From: Nitzschia sp. pyKryTriq1
Lineage: Eukaryota; Bacillariophyta; Bacillariophyceae; Bacillariales; Bacillariaceae
Direction: 5' to 3'
DNA: 64,000 bases
NCBI GenBank assembly: GCA_956465555.1
Contig: OY101118.1
Coordinates: 868,001 to 932,000 of the forward strand
Both the position numbers and the translations under genes were made by a program. The stretch's first letter is position 1; the number at the start of each line of letters is the position of its first letter. Below are positions 19,492 through 29,662 of the stretch, one piece after another. Below the pieces are notes generated by a model, which was given only the letters and a program-made list of their open reading frames with translations, did not search any database and was not told the origin of the DNA.

Positions 19492-20670
19492 ATGTCTCTC
19501 CTCCGATCCCTTGTTTCATTGCTGCTGGTCCCTGTGCTCCTGCACGGCCACCACCTTGTTGGCGCTTGGACGCCAGTATCTCCGCGTGTCACGACGACAC
19601 CTGCCGCGAGCCGAGGAGGAGTCCTAGGTGTGCTGTCGCCGCTGCATAGTGATTTCCACAACAACAACAACAAGAGATTTTTGGTTCTCCGCGCGTCGGC
19701 TGTGGACCTCGAGACTCGAACCGTTCACGAAACCGAAGAGCAGATTCCGCAGCCACCCATCCCGGAACCCCCATCGAACGATGATTTGGGTTTAGAGCTG
19801 AAGGATAAGGTGATCAATGGTGTCTTTCTGTCTGCCGCCTTTGGTTACGCTCTCTACACCATCTTTTCCATCGATCAGGGACTCACTCGTGGATGGACCG
19901 GCAGTGAAATCGCCATGCGAATCCCTTTGGACAACTGGGGCGCGTACGAATCCTACCTGGCGAACAAACCGGTGGTTACCAAGACACTTATCAATGTGAT
20001 TATCTACCTTCTAGGCGACTGGCTCAGTCAGACTGCCTTTCAAGGAAAGAACGTATTGGAGTTTGACATTAAGCGCACACTCCGAAACGGGTTCATTGGA
20101 TTGTGCTTTGGACCTCTAGTACACGAGTACTATCAGTTCAGCGACTCCATCCTGCCCCCCGAGGACGGTTTGGTGACGCGATTGGAAAAGATTCTCATGG
20201 ATCAAACCATTTATCTCACAATCAAATGCAGCATCTACATTAGCGCGGTCGGTTTGCTGAGCGGAGATGACTTTGCGACTGTGAAGCAAACTGTCAAAGA
20301 CAAGATTGTCGGTATTGTCTTTACGGCTTGGAAGTTCTGGCCCCTGGTACACTGCATTACGTACGGTTTGATTCCGGCAAGGCACCGTATTCTATGGGTC
20401 AACTCAGTGGACTTGGTATGGAATGCTATTCTAGCATCCAAGGCGCAAAAGGGAACTCCGACGGAAGATGTACCTGTATCCGAAAGTGACAAGTTGGAAG
20501 CCATTGTTGTCGAACACGAATCTTCTTCTCATCATCATCATCGAGGAGGAGGCAACGAGACTTTCTCCTTTGATCAAGAGATTATTTTGGTAGAAATCCA
20601 TCCTTCGGAGTCGTCGTTGTCGCCTTTCTCCAACAGTGGCAACTCGACTGTTGCCGCGCTTGCGGGATGA
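19492..20670 (+). CDS. Mpv17/PMP22-family membrane protein, plastid-targeted
   Basis: Single exon, 392 residues from ATG 19492. A 15-residue in-frame extension to 19447 would bury the signal peptide and is rejected. The N-terminus is a signal peptide (SLLRSLVSLLLVPVLL) with predicted cleavage at VGA-WTPVS, an ASAF-like motif with Trp at +1, as in diatom plastid preproteins. The mature part has the Mpv17/PMP22 pattern: GDWLSQTAFQGK, DIKRTLRNGFIGLCFGPLVHEYYQF, a middle QTIYLTIKCSIYISAVGLLSG helix, then the family signature FTAWKFWPLVHCITYGLIPARHRILWVN. A His/Ser-rich, acidic C-terminal tail (about 340-392) is extra. Mpv17 proteins are four-TM organelle membrane proteins, possibly channels; plastid location is inferred from the presequence. 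Confidence 0.9.
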   Translation: MSLLRSLVSLLLVPVLLHGHHLVGAWTPVSPRVTTTPAASRGGVLGVLSPLHSDFHNNNNKRFLVLRASAVDLETRTVHETEEQIPQPPIPEPPSNDDLGLELKDKVINGVFLSAAFGYALYTIFSIDQGLTRGWTGSEIAMRIPLDNWGAYESYLANKPVVTKTLINVIIYLLGDWLSQTAFQGKNVLEFDIKRTLRNGFIGLCFGPLVHEYYQFSDSILPPEDGLVTRLEKILMDQTIYLTIKCSIYISAVGLLSGDDFATVKQTVKDKIVGIVFTAWKFWPLVHCITYGLIPARHRILWVNSVDLVWNAILASKAQKGTPTEDVPVSESDKLEAIVVEHESSSHHHHRGGGNETFSFDQEIILVEIHPSESSLSPFSNSGNSTVAALAG

Positions 20671-21179
20671 ACTTATTTAATGATGGAGTGGGTGGGAGGG
20701 ATGCATTCCACATGTACGAGGGTTGTGAGAAAGTCAGGACCCAAGTTCTAAAAATGGCATGAATCAATCAGCATCATCATCATCATCAATCCTTCAGTGG
20801 CTCGAATATGCTAGCTACCACCAGAAGGTACTCCTTCCATCCACTTCCTGAATGGCATTTTCTACTTTTGTACAATACCAACACTGCCCTCGTCGGTCTG
20901 CCTCATTTCCAAACAACCTGCTACTGTATTTTATTTTTATCACCACCACCCATCGTATCACTCACTAACTCTCGCCACCACGCGAACCACGATGCTACCG
21001 ACGAAATGAAAAAAAGGCACTTTATTGCCAAAAGCAGTTCTGTAATTTTAAGTGCTACTGTCATATTAGCTTCCAAAAAAACCACTCCGGAGAGACTTAT
21101 CTTCATATAATAGCTGCTGCACGATAAGTGTCTCAACAGAAATGAGAATTATTCGTTGTAGTGCATCCGTTGTGGATTA
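20671..21179. other. Intergenic between convergent genes
   Basis: Spacer of ~510 bp shared as 3' flank by the Mpv17-like gene and the MFS gene. It contains ATCATCATCATCATCATC near 20772 and AT-rich DNA. Nothing coding is seen. Confidence 0.55.
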
Positions 21180-22742
21180 TTATTGCCGCAGGATGGCAAA
21201 AGGTAGCGAGACGAGCGATGCCAACGAACAGGCTGTCGTCAACCAAAAGGTGGGAATCCAGGCGGCGGGTGTGGCGTGGTTGATGGATGCAACGTATCCA
21301 TTAAAGAGAGCCAGCAGCGCAAAACCGCCGATATCAAAGACGTCCGCAATGGTGGCCGATGACTGTTTTCCACCTCGAGACAATGCGTACAAGGAGGGTG
21401 GAAGATAAAAAGGTATTGAAAAGGCAAAGCCCCAGAGGAACATGGAAGCAGCCCCGGCCCTGGCTGTGAGAGTCCATATTCCACTGACATGGGCGAGTTG
21501 TAGGAGTGAGCTCACAGTGGCCATACCCGTCAAAACAGCCGCCATCAGGGCTTGCTTGCGCTTGGCAAGTCCTGAGTAGAACGACGATCCAAAGCTGACG
21601 GCTAGTAAACATCCGAGGGAGTATATCGATCCGGCTTGAGCGGCGACGGCGTTGGAGGAGCCATAGACTTGGCTCATTAGTGTTGGAACAAATAGCAAAA
21701 AGGAGGCAAACACCATCAGGGACGATCGCGACAGGAGATGGAGCCAAAATTCTGGAGTAGCAGCTACACGACGAAGTGTCTTGAGCGAGGCTTGGAACGA
21801 GGTCTTGCTGTGTCGTTCGGGTTTCTCAAGCTTTTCGGTCTGCCCTGATGCTAGAGTCTTGCCTCCAAAGTAGGCTAGTAAGGACATAGGAATAAGCTGG
21901 AGGACTGCCGAGACAGCAAATACTTGTCTCCATGGTTGTTTCACCGACTGTTCCAAACTATACAGGATGGAAGCGAACAAGGCAAAGGAAAGAGCATTTC
22001 CTGTCCGAGCTCCTACCGCCAGCATGCCGACCTGCTTTCCCCATTCGCGCTCTGGAAACGACTGGTGAATCGCGTTGATGCAACCTGCCCAACAGGAGCT
22101 GAAAATAAAATCCACAAAGATCCAACAAATCGCAAAGAGTGAAAACTGCTGTGTGCATGATATAGTCGCCAGGAGGGCCATCAATAGCGAAAGGGCGACT
22201 TGAAGTGACCGAATTCCACCGAGTGTATCAATGACAGGCCCGAGTAGCACTTTTCCTAGCGCCACGGCCAGAGTGGATAATCCCAACAACGTTGCAATGC
22301 GCCCTTGGGGTGTTACTCCAGGAGCTGTTGGAAATGTCAGTCCATTGCTCCGAGAGGTCAAGAGGGACAGCACGGAAGGGAGAGCACACTTGGCGCCCAT
22401 CACAGTCAGATAGGTGGTTGCCAACGCAGCCGTCATTCCACGTTTTCGAAGCTTTTCCTCTGGGGATGATGATTCGATATCGTCCCTTTGGAAATCAGTG
22501 TTCGTGACGACTCGTTTGGGAGAATTACCGCCTCCTCTTAATTGGATCGACGGCAGCGGTATCATCATTCTCCCAGTCTGGTGTCTCGACAAAAATGATG
22601 CATGAGTATCTTTGGTAAAAGAGGGTTTCGAAGCAGTAGATTGGGTAAAGGATCCTTCTAGACAAAAGGCCCCAGAGGAGCCCGCCAGAGGCGAAATGGC
22701 CAGTATTCCTTGTAGACAACCAACTTTCGGAGCGAGCTTCAT
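21180..22742 (-). CDS. Major facilitator superfamily transporter, plastid-targeted
   Basis: Single exon, 520 residues, ATG at 22742. The N-terminus (ILAISPLAGSSGAFCLEGS) reads as a signal peptide with an SGAF-C cleavage context, the diatom plastid motif, followed by a ~80-residue Ser/Thr-rich transit-like stretch. About twelve hydrophobic segments follow. The loop between TM2 and TM3 has the MFS motif GKVLLGPVIDTLGGIRSLQ (GxxxDxxGG[RI]), and FPEREWGKQVGMLAVGARTGNAL resembles the TM4-TM5 region of organophosphate:phosphate-antiporter-like members. The centre (SGQTEKLEKPERHSKTSF) is the hydrophilic loop between the two halves. The substrate cannot be read from sequence; sugar-phosphate or anion exchange is one guess by resemblance. 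It lies tail to tail with the plastid Mpv17-like gene. Confidence 0.85.
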   Translation of the reverse strand: MKLAPKVGCLQGILAISPLAGSSGAFCLEGSFTQSTASKPSFTKDTHASFLSRHQTGRMMIPLPSIQLRGGGNSPKRVVTNTDFQRDDIESSSPEEKLRKRGMTAALATTYLTVMGAKCALPSVLSLLTSRSNGLTFPTAPGVTPQGRIATLLGLSTLAVALGKVLLGPVIDTLGGIRSLQVALSLLMALLATISCTQQFSLFAICWIFVDFIFSSCWAGCINAIHQSFPEREWGKQVGMLAVGARTGNALSFALFASILYSLEQSVKQPWRQVFAVSAVLQLIPMSLLAYFGGKTLASGQTEKLEKPERHSKTSFQASLKTLRRVAATPEFWLHLLSRSSLMVFASFLLFVPTLMSQVYGSSNAVAAQAGSIYSLGCLLAVSFGSSFYSGLAKRKQALMAAVLTGMATVSSLLQLAHVSGIWTLTARAGAASMFLWGFAFSIPFYLPPSLYALSRGGKQSSATIADVFDIGGFALLALFNGYVASINHATPAAWIPTFWLTTACSLASLVSLPFAILRQ

Positions 22743-23299
22743 TTTTTCGTTCCGATCATGTGGTGGTTGGAGAGAGGGGCAGCAAGACTTGACCTGGGTT
22801 CTTTTTGCTTTTGCTACTGAGGGTTGCTTTTGAATAACTCTACTGTATGTCTATGGTATCATAGCTTATTATTTTTGCGGGGATCACACAAGTCCCACTG
22901 CTATTGTCGTTTGTCTTTTGCTAGCCCCTCATCGCATTGTTCATGGTCGATCTGATGATCCCCTAAAAGGACCAAAAAAACCAGTCTGTACGTCAGTCGA
23001 TGGCTACAGAGTGAGCAGATCCTGCGGCCAATCACCGTGCTCTCTCTACTAGTAGTAGTACAAGTAGTAGCCAGCTGGCCAGGAGTGCATGCTCCTGGTG
23101 CGTGGTAGCAAACAGCAAAATGCAAAATGCAAAATGCAAAATCACCATAAAAAACACAAAACATAACCCATTCTGTTTGCCTCTCTTGTCTCTGTTGCCT
23201 CTTGACCTGTTGTAACTTCTTGCAACAAGTACATATTTCCACTTTTTAAGTCAGCTCAAATGGTACAAGTTTTCGGGATCTTGCGGCGACAATTTTGCA
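22743..23299. other. Intergenic between divergent genes
   Basis: Bidirectional promoter region for the MFS gene (minus) and the MBD4-like gene (plus). It includes CTCTCTACTAGTAGTAGTAC (~23041) and a short tandem repeat GCAAAATG x3-4 at 23114-23142. No gene is seen. Confidence 0.55.
23114..23142. repeat. GCAAAATG short tandem repeat
   Basis: Four consecutive near-identical 8-bp units (AGCAAAATGCAAAATGC...) about 160 bp upstream of the start of the MBD4-like gene. Confidence 0.85.
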
Positions 23300-24949
23300 A
23301 TGGTAGAACGGCACAAGCTTGGCCAGACGGAAAGTCCATATTTCACGAAAACTGGAGGATCGTCACCGCGAAAGATTGAGAATGCTGCAAACAGTCCATA
23401 TTTCTTTCGATCTCCTGCCAGTGTTCATGGTTCATACGAGGCTTTGGGGCCCATATTTACAACGTGGGCATCCAGTGATTGGGCCGACATGGTGAAGTGT
23501 TGCGCCTTCTCGAACTTGCCCTGGACTAGCAGTGCCCGAAAACGTCTTGTTTGTGGTCAGTGCCAGAAATTCGTTTCAGAGGCGATGGCTCACTTTCGTG
23601 GGTGTCCACTGATGACACCGCACCCCTTGGAAGTAGACATCGGTGATAGTTTGAACGGCACATTGGATACACGATCTTGTCTGGAAATCCTTGGGCCTCA
23701 CTTGGAGCAACAGGTCCGGCATTTGTGCCGAAATCAGTGTTATTTGCGGGCCTATGGCCCATGTCGAGACTGGTGGACACTGAGACAGAGTCTTTTGGAG
23801 CAAACGGATCGACCGATCAATCGCCTTCTGCAGTGCTGGACTTGCAAATTAGATCTTCCTCTCAGGTCTGTTGCTTCGAACACTCCTGATGACACCAGTG
23901 GTAGCGATGTTGGGCACAACCGTCCAGTGAAGCGTCCTCGGGGATCAGAATCTGTGCCTCAAATAGAAGTAAAGGAAGTGAATGTGTCAGGCTTGGTCTC
24001 GATGACTGATGGCTTCAAGAACATATTTCACCCTAAAACAGTCTTCATCAATCGACAGACTGGCAAGGTGAGTTGACGTCCCCGGTACTACAAAGACGCT
24101 GTTTGCTCGCCTGGCCTGGACTAGACTAACAAATGTTGTTAGCGATACCTTAGTGCCACACAAGTGATTCGATCATTATGGTTGAGGGATGATCGTGCTA
24201 CTCCTATATCCTATGTTCAACAAACAGCACAATGCCAAGCCAAGGAGGCCGGTGAGACAAGCTCGGATTGCCGGGACGTGCAGAGACCGTGTCGGCCTCA
24301 GACTACTCTGAGCTCACAGAAGAGTGATGTTGTCGAGATGGATACAAGCAAGCGCTTTCTTGCTTCTCCGTTGGGGCTTCTGGAAGAGTTGTTTGGGGAC
24401 GATCCATGGCGATTGCTATTGAGCACTATATTGTTGAATCGCACACGCCGGAATCAAGTCGATGGGGTACTATCTCAATTGTTAGATCGATGGCCTACAC
24501 CCCACGCGCTTATCGAAATGGCTCGTGGACAAGAAAAGGATGCTGATGACATGATGTTGGACGAATTGATCAATCTCATTGCACCATTGGGAATCAAGAA
24601 CCGTCGTGCAAGAGGCATAATTCGATTTTGTCGTGAGTACGTCGATTTGGTGACTCGCAAACAGAAGCAAGAAAGTTCACATAGCGGCAACCATAGGCAA
24701 AACGATCCAACTGCCATTGGGAAAGCAAGGACGGCCATACTAGCCGAAAATAGTTGCCACCATGTCGAGTTTCTGTTCACGAGGCAGGAAATCTTGAATC
24801 TCTATCATTGTGGTAGCTACTGTGCTGATGCCTATCAAATCTTTGTCCAGCGAGAGTGGGAGAATTTACACCCTACTGATCATGCTCTACGGGCCTATGT
24901 GGAGTGGAAACAGAGCCAGGCCACTAGTAGTAGTATTGAAACGACCTAA
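23300..24949 (+). CDS. MBD4-like HhH-GPD DNA glycosylase with N-terminal zinc-binding region
   Basis: Two exons, 23300-24067 and 24143-24949, phase 0 across a 75-nt intron (GTGAGT...TTGTTAG); 524 residues. The C-terminal ~180 residues match the glycosylase domain of MBD4: DDPWRLLLSTILLNRTRRNQ, PLGIKNRRARGIIRF, LYHCGSYCADAYQIFVQREW and the catalytic-Asp motif LHPTDHALRAYVEW (Asp near residue 502). MBD4 removes T or U opposite G at deaminated CpG sites in the nucleus. No methyl-CpG-binding domain is seen. The N-terminal half instead has CGQCQKF...HFRGC (C2HC-like, about residues 85-105) and a later CWTCKLDL, likely zinc ligands. The hairpin GxG of the HhH motif is altered (HCGSYC), so substrate preference may differ. 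Its stop is ~60 bp from the stop of the next, convergent gene. Confidence 0.85.
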
Positions 24950-25009
24950 TACTTTGGGTTGGTTGTTTAGACACCGTACACCACACCAGCACAATCATGC
25001 TTTCGGTGT

Positions 25010-25772
25010 TCACTCGGGGGACGACTGTCCAAAGTCGCGTTCGACCCAGGATTTCAAGATTTGTTCCCCGTCCGTCGTACTTTGCAGGGAAGATTCCACA
25101 TTTCGGACAAAGGCCTCAAAGGAGGGCTCGTGCACCAATCGAACTAAATGGGCTGTTACAGATTCGCGATCTGCAGCCAATGCGAACTGGTAAGCCTCGT
25201 CGGATGATGATCCTACTTCTCTTCGCTCCTCCTCGGCATCACCATCGTCGTCGTCATCGGAGGGGTGATGAACATCATCATCATTCAAAGCCAAGAATCG
25301 ATCCGAAAAGTCCAGGCAGTCTTGAAGGGACCGAAACTGCAGGACCATGACTTTGGTGCGATTCCTCGAGATCAACAGAATACACTTGTTTCTACGAACG
25401 ACGGTTCCCTTGTCTTTAGTACTACTACAACCGTTATTGCTTCCATTGTTGGTGTTGTTGCTGCGAAGTGTAAATTTTTGGTGGAGTGCAGGGATGACAA
25501 TACTACAGTACGTGCCGCGACCACGAATATCGTGGAAGAGTGTGAAAGCGAGAGGCTGTGAGAAGCTGCAATCCACAAGCGACACCCACAACTCCCAAAC
25601 GACTGAATGAATGAAGTGTGTCTTACCAGTCTTTTCGTGGCGAAGCATGGATGGCAGTCCCCGTTCCTTCTGCGCCGACTTGGGTTTGCCAGCCCAGGCT
25701 CTCGCTGTACCGAAACAATGTCACGGGCCACGAGGGCTCGTTGTTGGAATCATCACCACCACGAAACTGCAT
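25010..25772 (-). CDS. REC114: REC114-like meiotic DSB-formation protein (candidate)
   Basis: Two exons on the minus strand, 25772-25627 and 25565-25010, joined in phase 2 across a 61-nt intron (GTAAGA...TTGCAG); 233 residues. The spliced N-terminus has EPSWPVTLFRYSES, like the WP...RYA opening of REC114. A beta-rich PH-like core follows: TYCSIVIPALHQKFTL, then VVRRNKCILLI and VMVLQFRSLQDCLDFSDRF, comparable with the IVRR.DCLLF and RVQF...EQALEHC stretches of animal REC114. An acidic loop precedes a C-terminal helix, HLVRLVHEPSFEAFVRNVES, very like the REC114 C-terminal motif (L.RLC..D.NFPAFVE.VE). REC114 works with MEI4 and TOPOVIBL/SPO11 to start meiotic recombination. The comparison is from memory, without alignment. 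An alternative is another PH-fold protein. Confidence 0.65.
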
Positions 25773-27248
25773 TCTCTTCGCCGCTGATGTCTCTCTATCT
25801 GAGAAGCTTTATTATTATTAGCGTGACTTCGTACCAATATTAGTTAGCCTACGAACATTCAACAACAAGCGTGTTACTTTCTCAACTTGGTGGTTGATGG
25901 CTGGTGGTTTCTTCTTCCTTCTTCTTCGACGGCCGATGGTGGCGGCATCCATCAACACAGTACGAACCAGTACGTACCGGTATGCATGATGATGGCATTG
26001 GCGGGAAACTTTTGCGAGAACTTCGACGAAAAAGATACTGTAGTAGATACAGAGGCATCCCCGATGATGATGGGCATGTCCCCTCGATTGATCGAGTCGT
26101 TTGGGTCAGATATTCACGGACTAAAGGTCTGCATTATTGGATAATAGCTAATTTCTACATATCTGTATAATGTGAATGTAGATGAAAGAGAGCCCATTCA
26201 AATAAGCCTCGTCTCGATTGCAAGAACCAATCGACGTACTTTCAACTTATTACTGTTGCAGTTTATTTTCGGACAGCTTCTATTCGCTAGTTGTTGTTAA
26301 CGTTCCTATTTGCTTGACATACGGCGACCGACTGACTCAAAATAATAATTAGTATGTAGCTTTGGCCGGCTCTCTCTGTATTGCGTGTTTACTTGTACCG
26401 GTATCGTGCACCGTCCGTGGTGGTGCATGCGGGCTCGCTTAGCACCAGGTGCGCTGCTACCTGTGTACCGGGTACATGTGGTACTGACTGTACAGTAGTG
26501 AATCTCGGAACACCGCCGGCCGGCTGCGCTGAAATCGGCCAAGCAACACGGCGCGCGCGGGGAAGGCGGGAAGCCGCATGATCATCGCAGCGCCATTGTA
26601 CCACTGCTCTGGTACACAGTACGAATACAGTAGTGGCAGCTTCTATTACTCACTCGTATGCAAACGACCTCGTACAGTAGTATTTTGTCCTCGGTCCTGA
26701 GTCTTGACCTTCATTGCAACCAGTCAGTCGTCCATTGTCTGCTTGCTTGCATTGTCCTTTTTCGTTCAAGTCAAAGCATCATTGTTGTCTTCTTGGCTAT
26801 CTACCTAGCTAGCTCTTGACTTGAGTTCTACCAGGTTTCAACTTGAATCTGGATTTAAATTTCGGCGAGACGTGTGTCATTGTCTCCGAGGCTTCCGAAC
26901 ACTCAACACTTTCCGATCCCCGTTCGTACCGGCAGCATACGAGTAAACTACGAGTACAGCTAGCGATCCGAAGTCTGAAACGGAAATTCCTCCTCGTCGT
27001 TGAATAGCTATTGCGTTATTGTTCTCGGTCACACAGGTTCACGGTAAGAGTCCCTAATGCTGTTTTCTGGTCCGGTTTTGGAACGTACGCCCCCGCTCGT
27101 ATTCATCGAGGCGTCATCATCGTCGTCCACGGCGTTGGACGAGATCGAACATGGACTGACTGGATTGAGAATATACTTTTTACTCACACGCAGCCTTCTC
27201 GTTGCTTTCCTTGCAGATCATCGCTCTACCACTAGCACAGTCAGTACC
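25773..27248. other. Intergenic between divergent genes, includes 5' UTR intron
   Basis: About 1.5 kb between the REC114-like and La-related genes. Small frames at 25887-26170 and 26306-26604 have no homology or patterned composition. GTAC-rich tracts lie at about 25965-25985 and 26395-26480. Positions 27045-27216 look like a 172-nt 5' UTR intron of the La-related gene (CACG|GTAAGA ... TTGCAG|ATCATC). Confidence 0.55.
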
Positions 27249-29237
27249 ATGTCTTCGTCTGTAGCGGCATCTGTTGGCGCCCCGGTTGCTTCTCGTCCGT
27301 ACCCTCAGCAGCAGCAGCGACAACAAGGGGGCATGGCAGGTCCTCCCATGATGGATGTTTACTCCCAGCTCGGGAATCTTTACCCGCTCCGGTCTCAAAT
27401 TGAGTTTTATTTTAGTCCTCAAAACTTGGCCAAGGATACCTTTCTGCTGTCGCAACTCAACATGTCGGATCACATTGGCGCTGTCCCCATGCGAGTCATC
27501 TGCAGCTTTCCAAAAGTACGGCAGATCCATGCCTTTCTGCACAATATGGGTCACCTACCACCACACATGACCCCCATGGCCGATCCCTTCATTGTGCTCA
27601 TGTCGCTCAAGCAGAGTTCGGTGGTCACGGTCAGCCAAGACGGGGCGTGGATTTCGCCCAGGGACTCGTCCTGGGCGGCCCAGTCACAACAGAGCAACAG
27701 CAACAGCACGACTTCTCCCAGAGATCATATTGCCTCGGGGGAGCCCCGGACGGTGACCTCCACACCATCATCTCCCTCCTCGCAGGCAACGGCGTCCTCT
27801 TCTTTGGGGGTTCCCACGCATCCTCTGCCGCCAGCGGCGGCTACTGGTACTACTGCTAGCTCTACTACTAGTACCGCGTCCATGACTAGCAGTCGTACGG
27901 AACGCAATATTGTGATTGTCCGCGATCTTCCCTCGATCGTTACTCCTGAAGAGGTACTACAGGCGTTCCAAACGGATTCCGTTACCCCAAACGCCGCTCG
28001 TCCCGATGTGGGAAACACCTGGTTTGTTACCTTTGAGACTGAGGAACAGGCTTTGATGTCTTTATCAGCGACTCGTGATTCCACCATTGGAGGTGTGCCG
28101 GTGCAAGCGCGGCTCAAGAGTGATGTCCGGCCGCCACCACCTCCGCAGTCGCAACAACAAATACAACCCAACGCAGTGTCGTCGTCGTCTGACAGTGTCG
28201 GGAATGCTTCGGTGGACGGCAGTATTAACCCGAATTTCGCGAACAGTAGGGCCACAGGAGGAATGCCACCACTGCAACCCATGCCTATGATGTATCCAGT
28301 GATGTTACCACCTGGTTACCCCATGCCCATGCAACAACAACAGCATATGCAACAATATGGGTATGTGGCATCGTATCCCATGATGCCGCCACCACAAGCA
28401 GCAGCAGCAGCAGGACGGCACCATATGGTAATGCGAGGTCCCCCGCACCAGCAACCGTATCATCCTTATGCCTACGCGCCAAATCAAGGTTACCTACCGC
28501 TTGGTAACTATCCTCCACGACCTGGAGGAAACCTGCCACCACCTAATAATGTTTATCTTCGTGGGGAACGGTCGCATCAGACCCAGAGTGGTACTTTCAG
28601 CAGTAACAGTAACAACAGCAACCAGGCGAACAATCGCAATAATTTGGGCAAGAATGTTGTCATCGACAATCGTATTTCCAATAACAACATTGGCAATGGC
28701 AATCAAAGTAACAATAACAATGGAAAAAAGAACAAGAAGGGGCAAAACAACAACAAGAACAAAAACAACAATTATAATGGAAAGCAGCAGCTGCAGCAGC
28801 AACAACAACAGCCCACGGACCAAATTTCAGAAACTAGTGATGGCGAAAAGAAAGGAAAAAAGCAGAACTCGCAGCAACGCCAGCAAAAGCGTACGAATAC
28901 TACGAAGACTACGAAGCAGAAGCAGCAGGATACGAGTACCAGCATTGACTTGGGGGCAGAGCACTTTCCGGCTTTGGGCGGTGGGAACGTGTCCACCATC
29001 AACAGCAATCAGAACAAGGACAAGAACGATAAAGCATTGGATCGGCCACCAGTTAGCGGGGGTTATGCCCAAGCGCTTTTGAAGAAGTCGGGACCTGCTG
29101 CCGCAAATAGTGGTAGCAACAATGTCCCCAGTGCCACTGCTCCTGCAGAAGTTCCGATAACGACTTTGGACGCCGCCATGAGTCAGTTAGCCTTTTCTGC
29201 AGGAGATGCGACCAAGGCTGCCTATGACGACTGGTAG
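27249..29237 (+). CDS. La-related RNA-binding protein (LARP4/1-like)
   Basis: Single coding exon, 662 residues from ATG 27249. The in-frame extension back to 27057 crosses a probable 5' UTR intron and is not used. Residues ~43-125 form a La motif: LYPLRSQIEFYFSPQNLAKD, TFLLSQLNMSDHIGAVPM, then ICSFPKVRQI and a DGAWISPRDSSW end. Residues ~215-290 form an RRM-like fold (RNIVIVRDLPSIVTPEEVLQ, GNTWFVTFETEEQAL). Pro/Met/Gln-rich and Asn/Lys/Gln-rich low-complexity regions follow, with a conserved-looking IDLGAEHFPALGGG motif near residue 575. LARP1/4 proteins bind mRNA and poly(A)-binding protein and control mRNA stability and translation in the cytosol. Domain order fits LARP4 best; there is no DM15 repeat of LARP1. 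The long CAG/AAC-rich tract (28590-28920) makes the linker variable. Confidence 0.88.
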   Translation: MSSSVAASVGAPVASRPYPQQQQRQQGGMAGPPMMDVYSQLGNLYPLRSQIEFYFSPQNLAKDTFLLSQLNMSDHIGAVPMRVICSFPKVRQIHAFLHNMGHLPPHMTPMADPFIVLMSLKQSSVVTVSQDGAWISPRDSSWAAQSQQSNSNSTTSPRDHIASGEPRTVTSTPSSPSSQATASSSLGVPTHPLPPAAATGTTASSTTSTASMTSSRTERNIVIVRDLPSIVTPEEVLQAFQTDSVTPNAARPDVGNTWFVTFETEEQALMSLSATRDSTIGGVPVQARLKSDVRPPPPPQSQQQIQPNAVSSSSDSVGNASVDGSINPNFANSRATGGMPPLQPMPMMYPVMLPPGYPMPMQQQQHMQQYGYVASYPMMPPPQAAAAAGRHHMVMRGPPHQQPYHPYAYAPNQGYLPLGNYPPRPGGNLPPPNNVYLRGERSHQTQSGTFSSNSNNSNQANNRNNLGKNVVIDNRISNNNIGNGNQSNNNNGKKNKKGQNNNKNKNNNYNGKQQLQQQQQQPTDQISETSDGEKKGKKQNSQQRQQKRTNTTKTTKQKQQDTSTSIDLGAEHFPALGGGNVSTINSNQNKDKNDKALDRPPVSGGYAQALLKKSGPAAANSGSNNVPSATAPAEVPITTLDAAMSQLAFSAGDATKAAYDDW

Positions 29238-29662
29238 ACGCTATAGGGCCAAAAAAAGTCAGAAATCCGGTTTCGGTTGTCCTGGGCTTGCATGCGTAAC
29301 TTCGTATGGTATCCATCGCCATACTGTCTGTACCACTATTATGGCAGCACTCTAGAGGTGGGGACGACATTCTCAGCGTGAGTTCTTGTCCTCCTTGGGC
29401 ATACAATCACTGCCACAAGCTCGGTTTCCGTTCGAAATACGAGTGAGTCAATGTGCGGTTGCCTGGCAACACGTGCGCACAAGTCTTTGAAACGCCTCAG
29501 GTTCGCAGAAGGTACCGGTATACCCAGGCTAGTAGTATTATGCACTGTCACAAACAAACTAGTAGTAGGGCGGAAATTCTGAAACAATTTCTCAAGCGTT
29601 TGGATTCAAAATCGTAATGCTGACTTTACGTGCGTTATTGTCTGCTAGCTTTCTTATCGTTA
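29238..29662. other. Intergenic between convergent genes
   Basis: 3' flanks of the La-related gene and of the giant NB-ARC/TPR gene. It has an ACTAGTAGTA/TACTACTAGT pair at 29530-29570 with GGTACCGGTATACC at 29512. No gene is seen. Confidence 0.55.
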
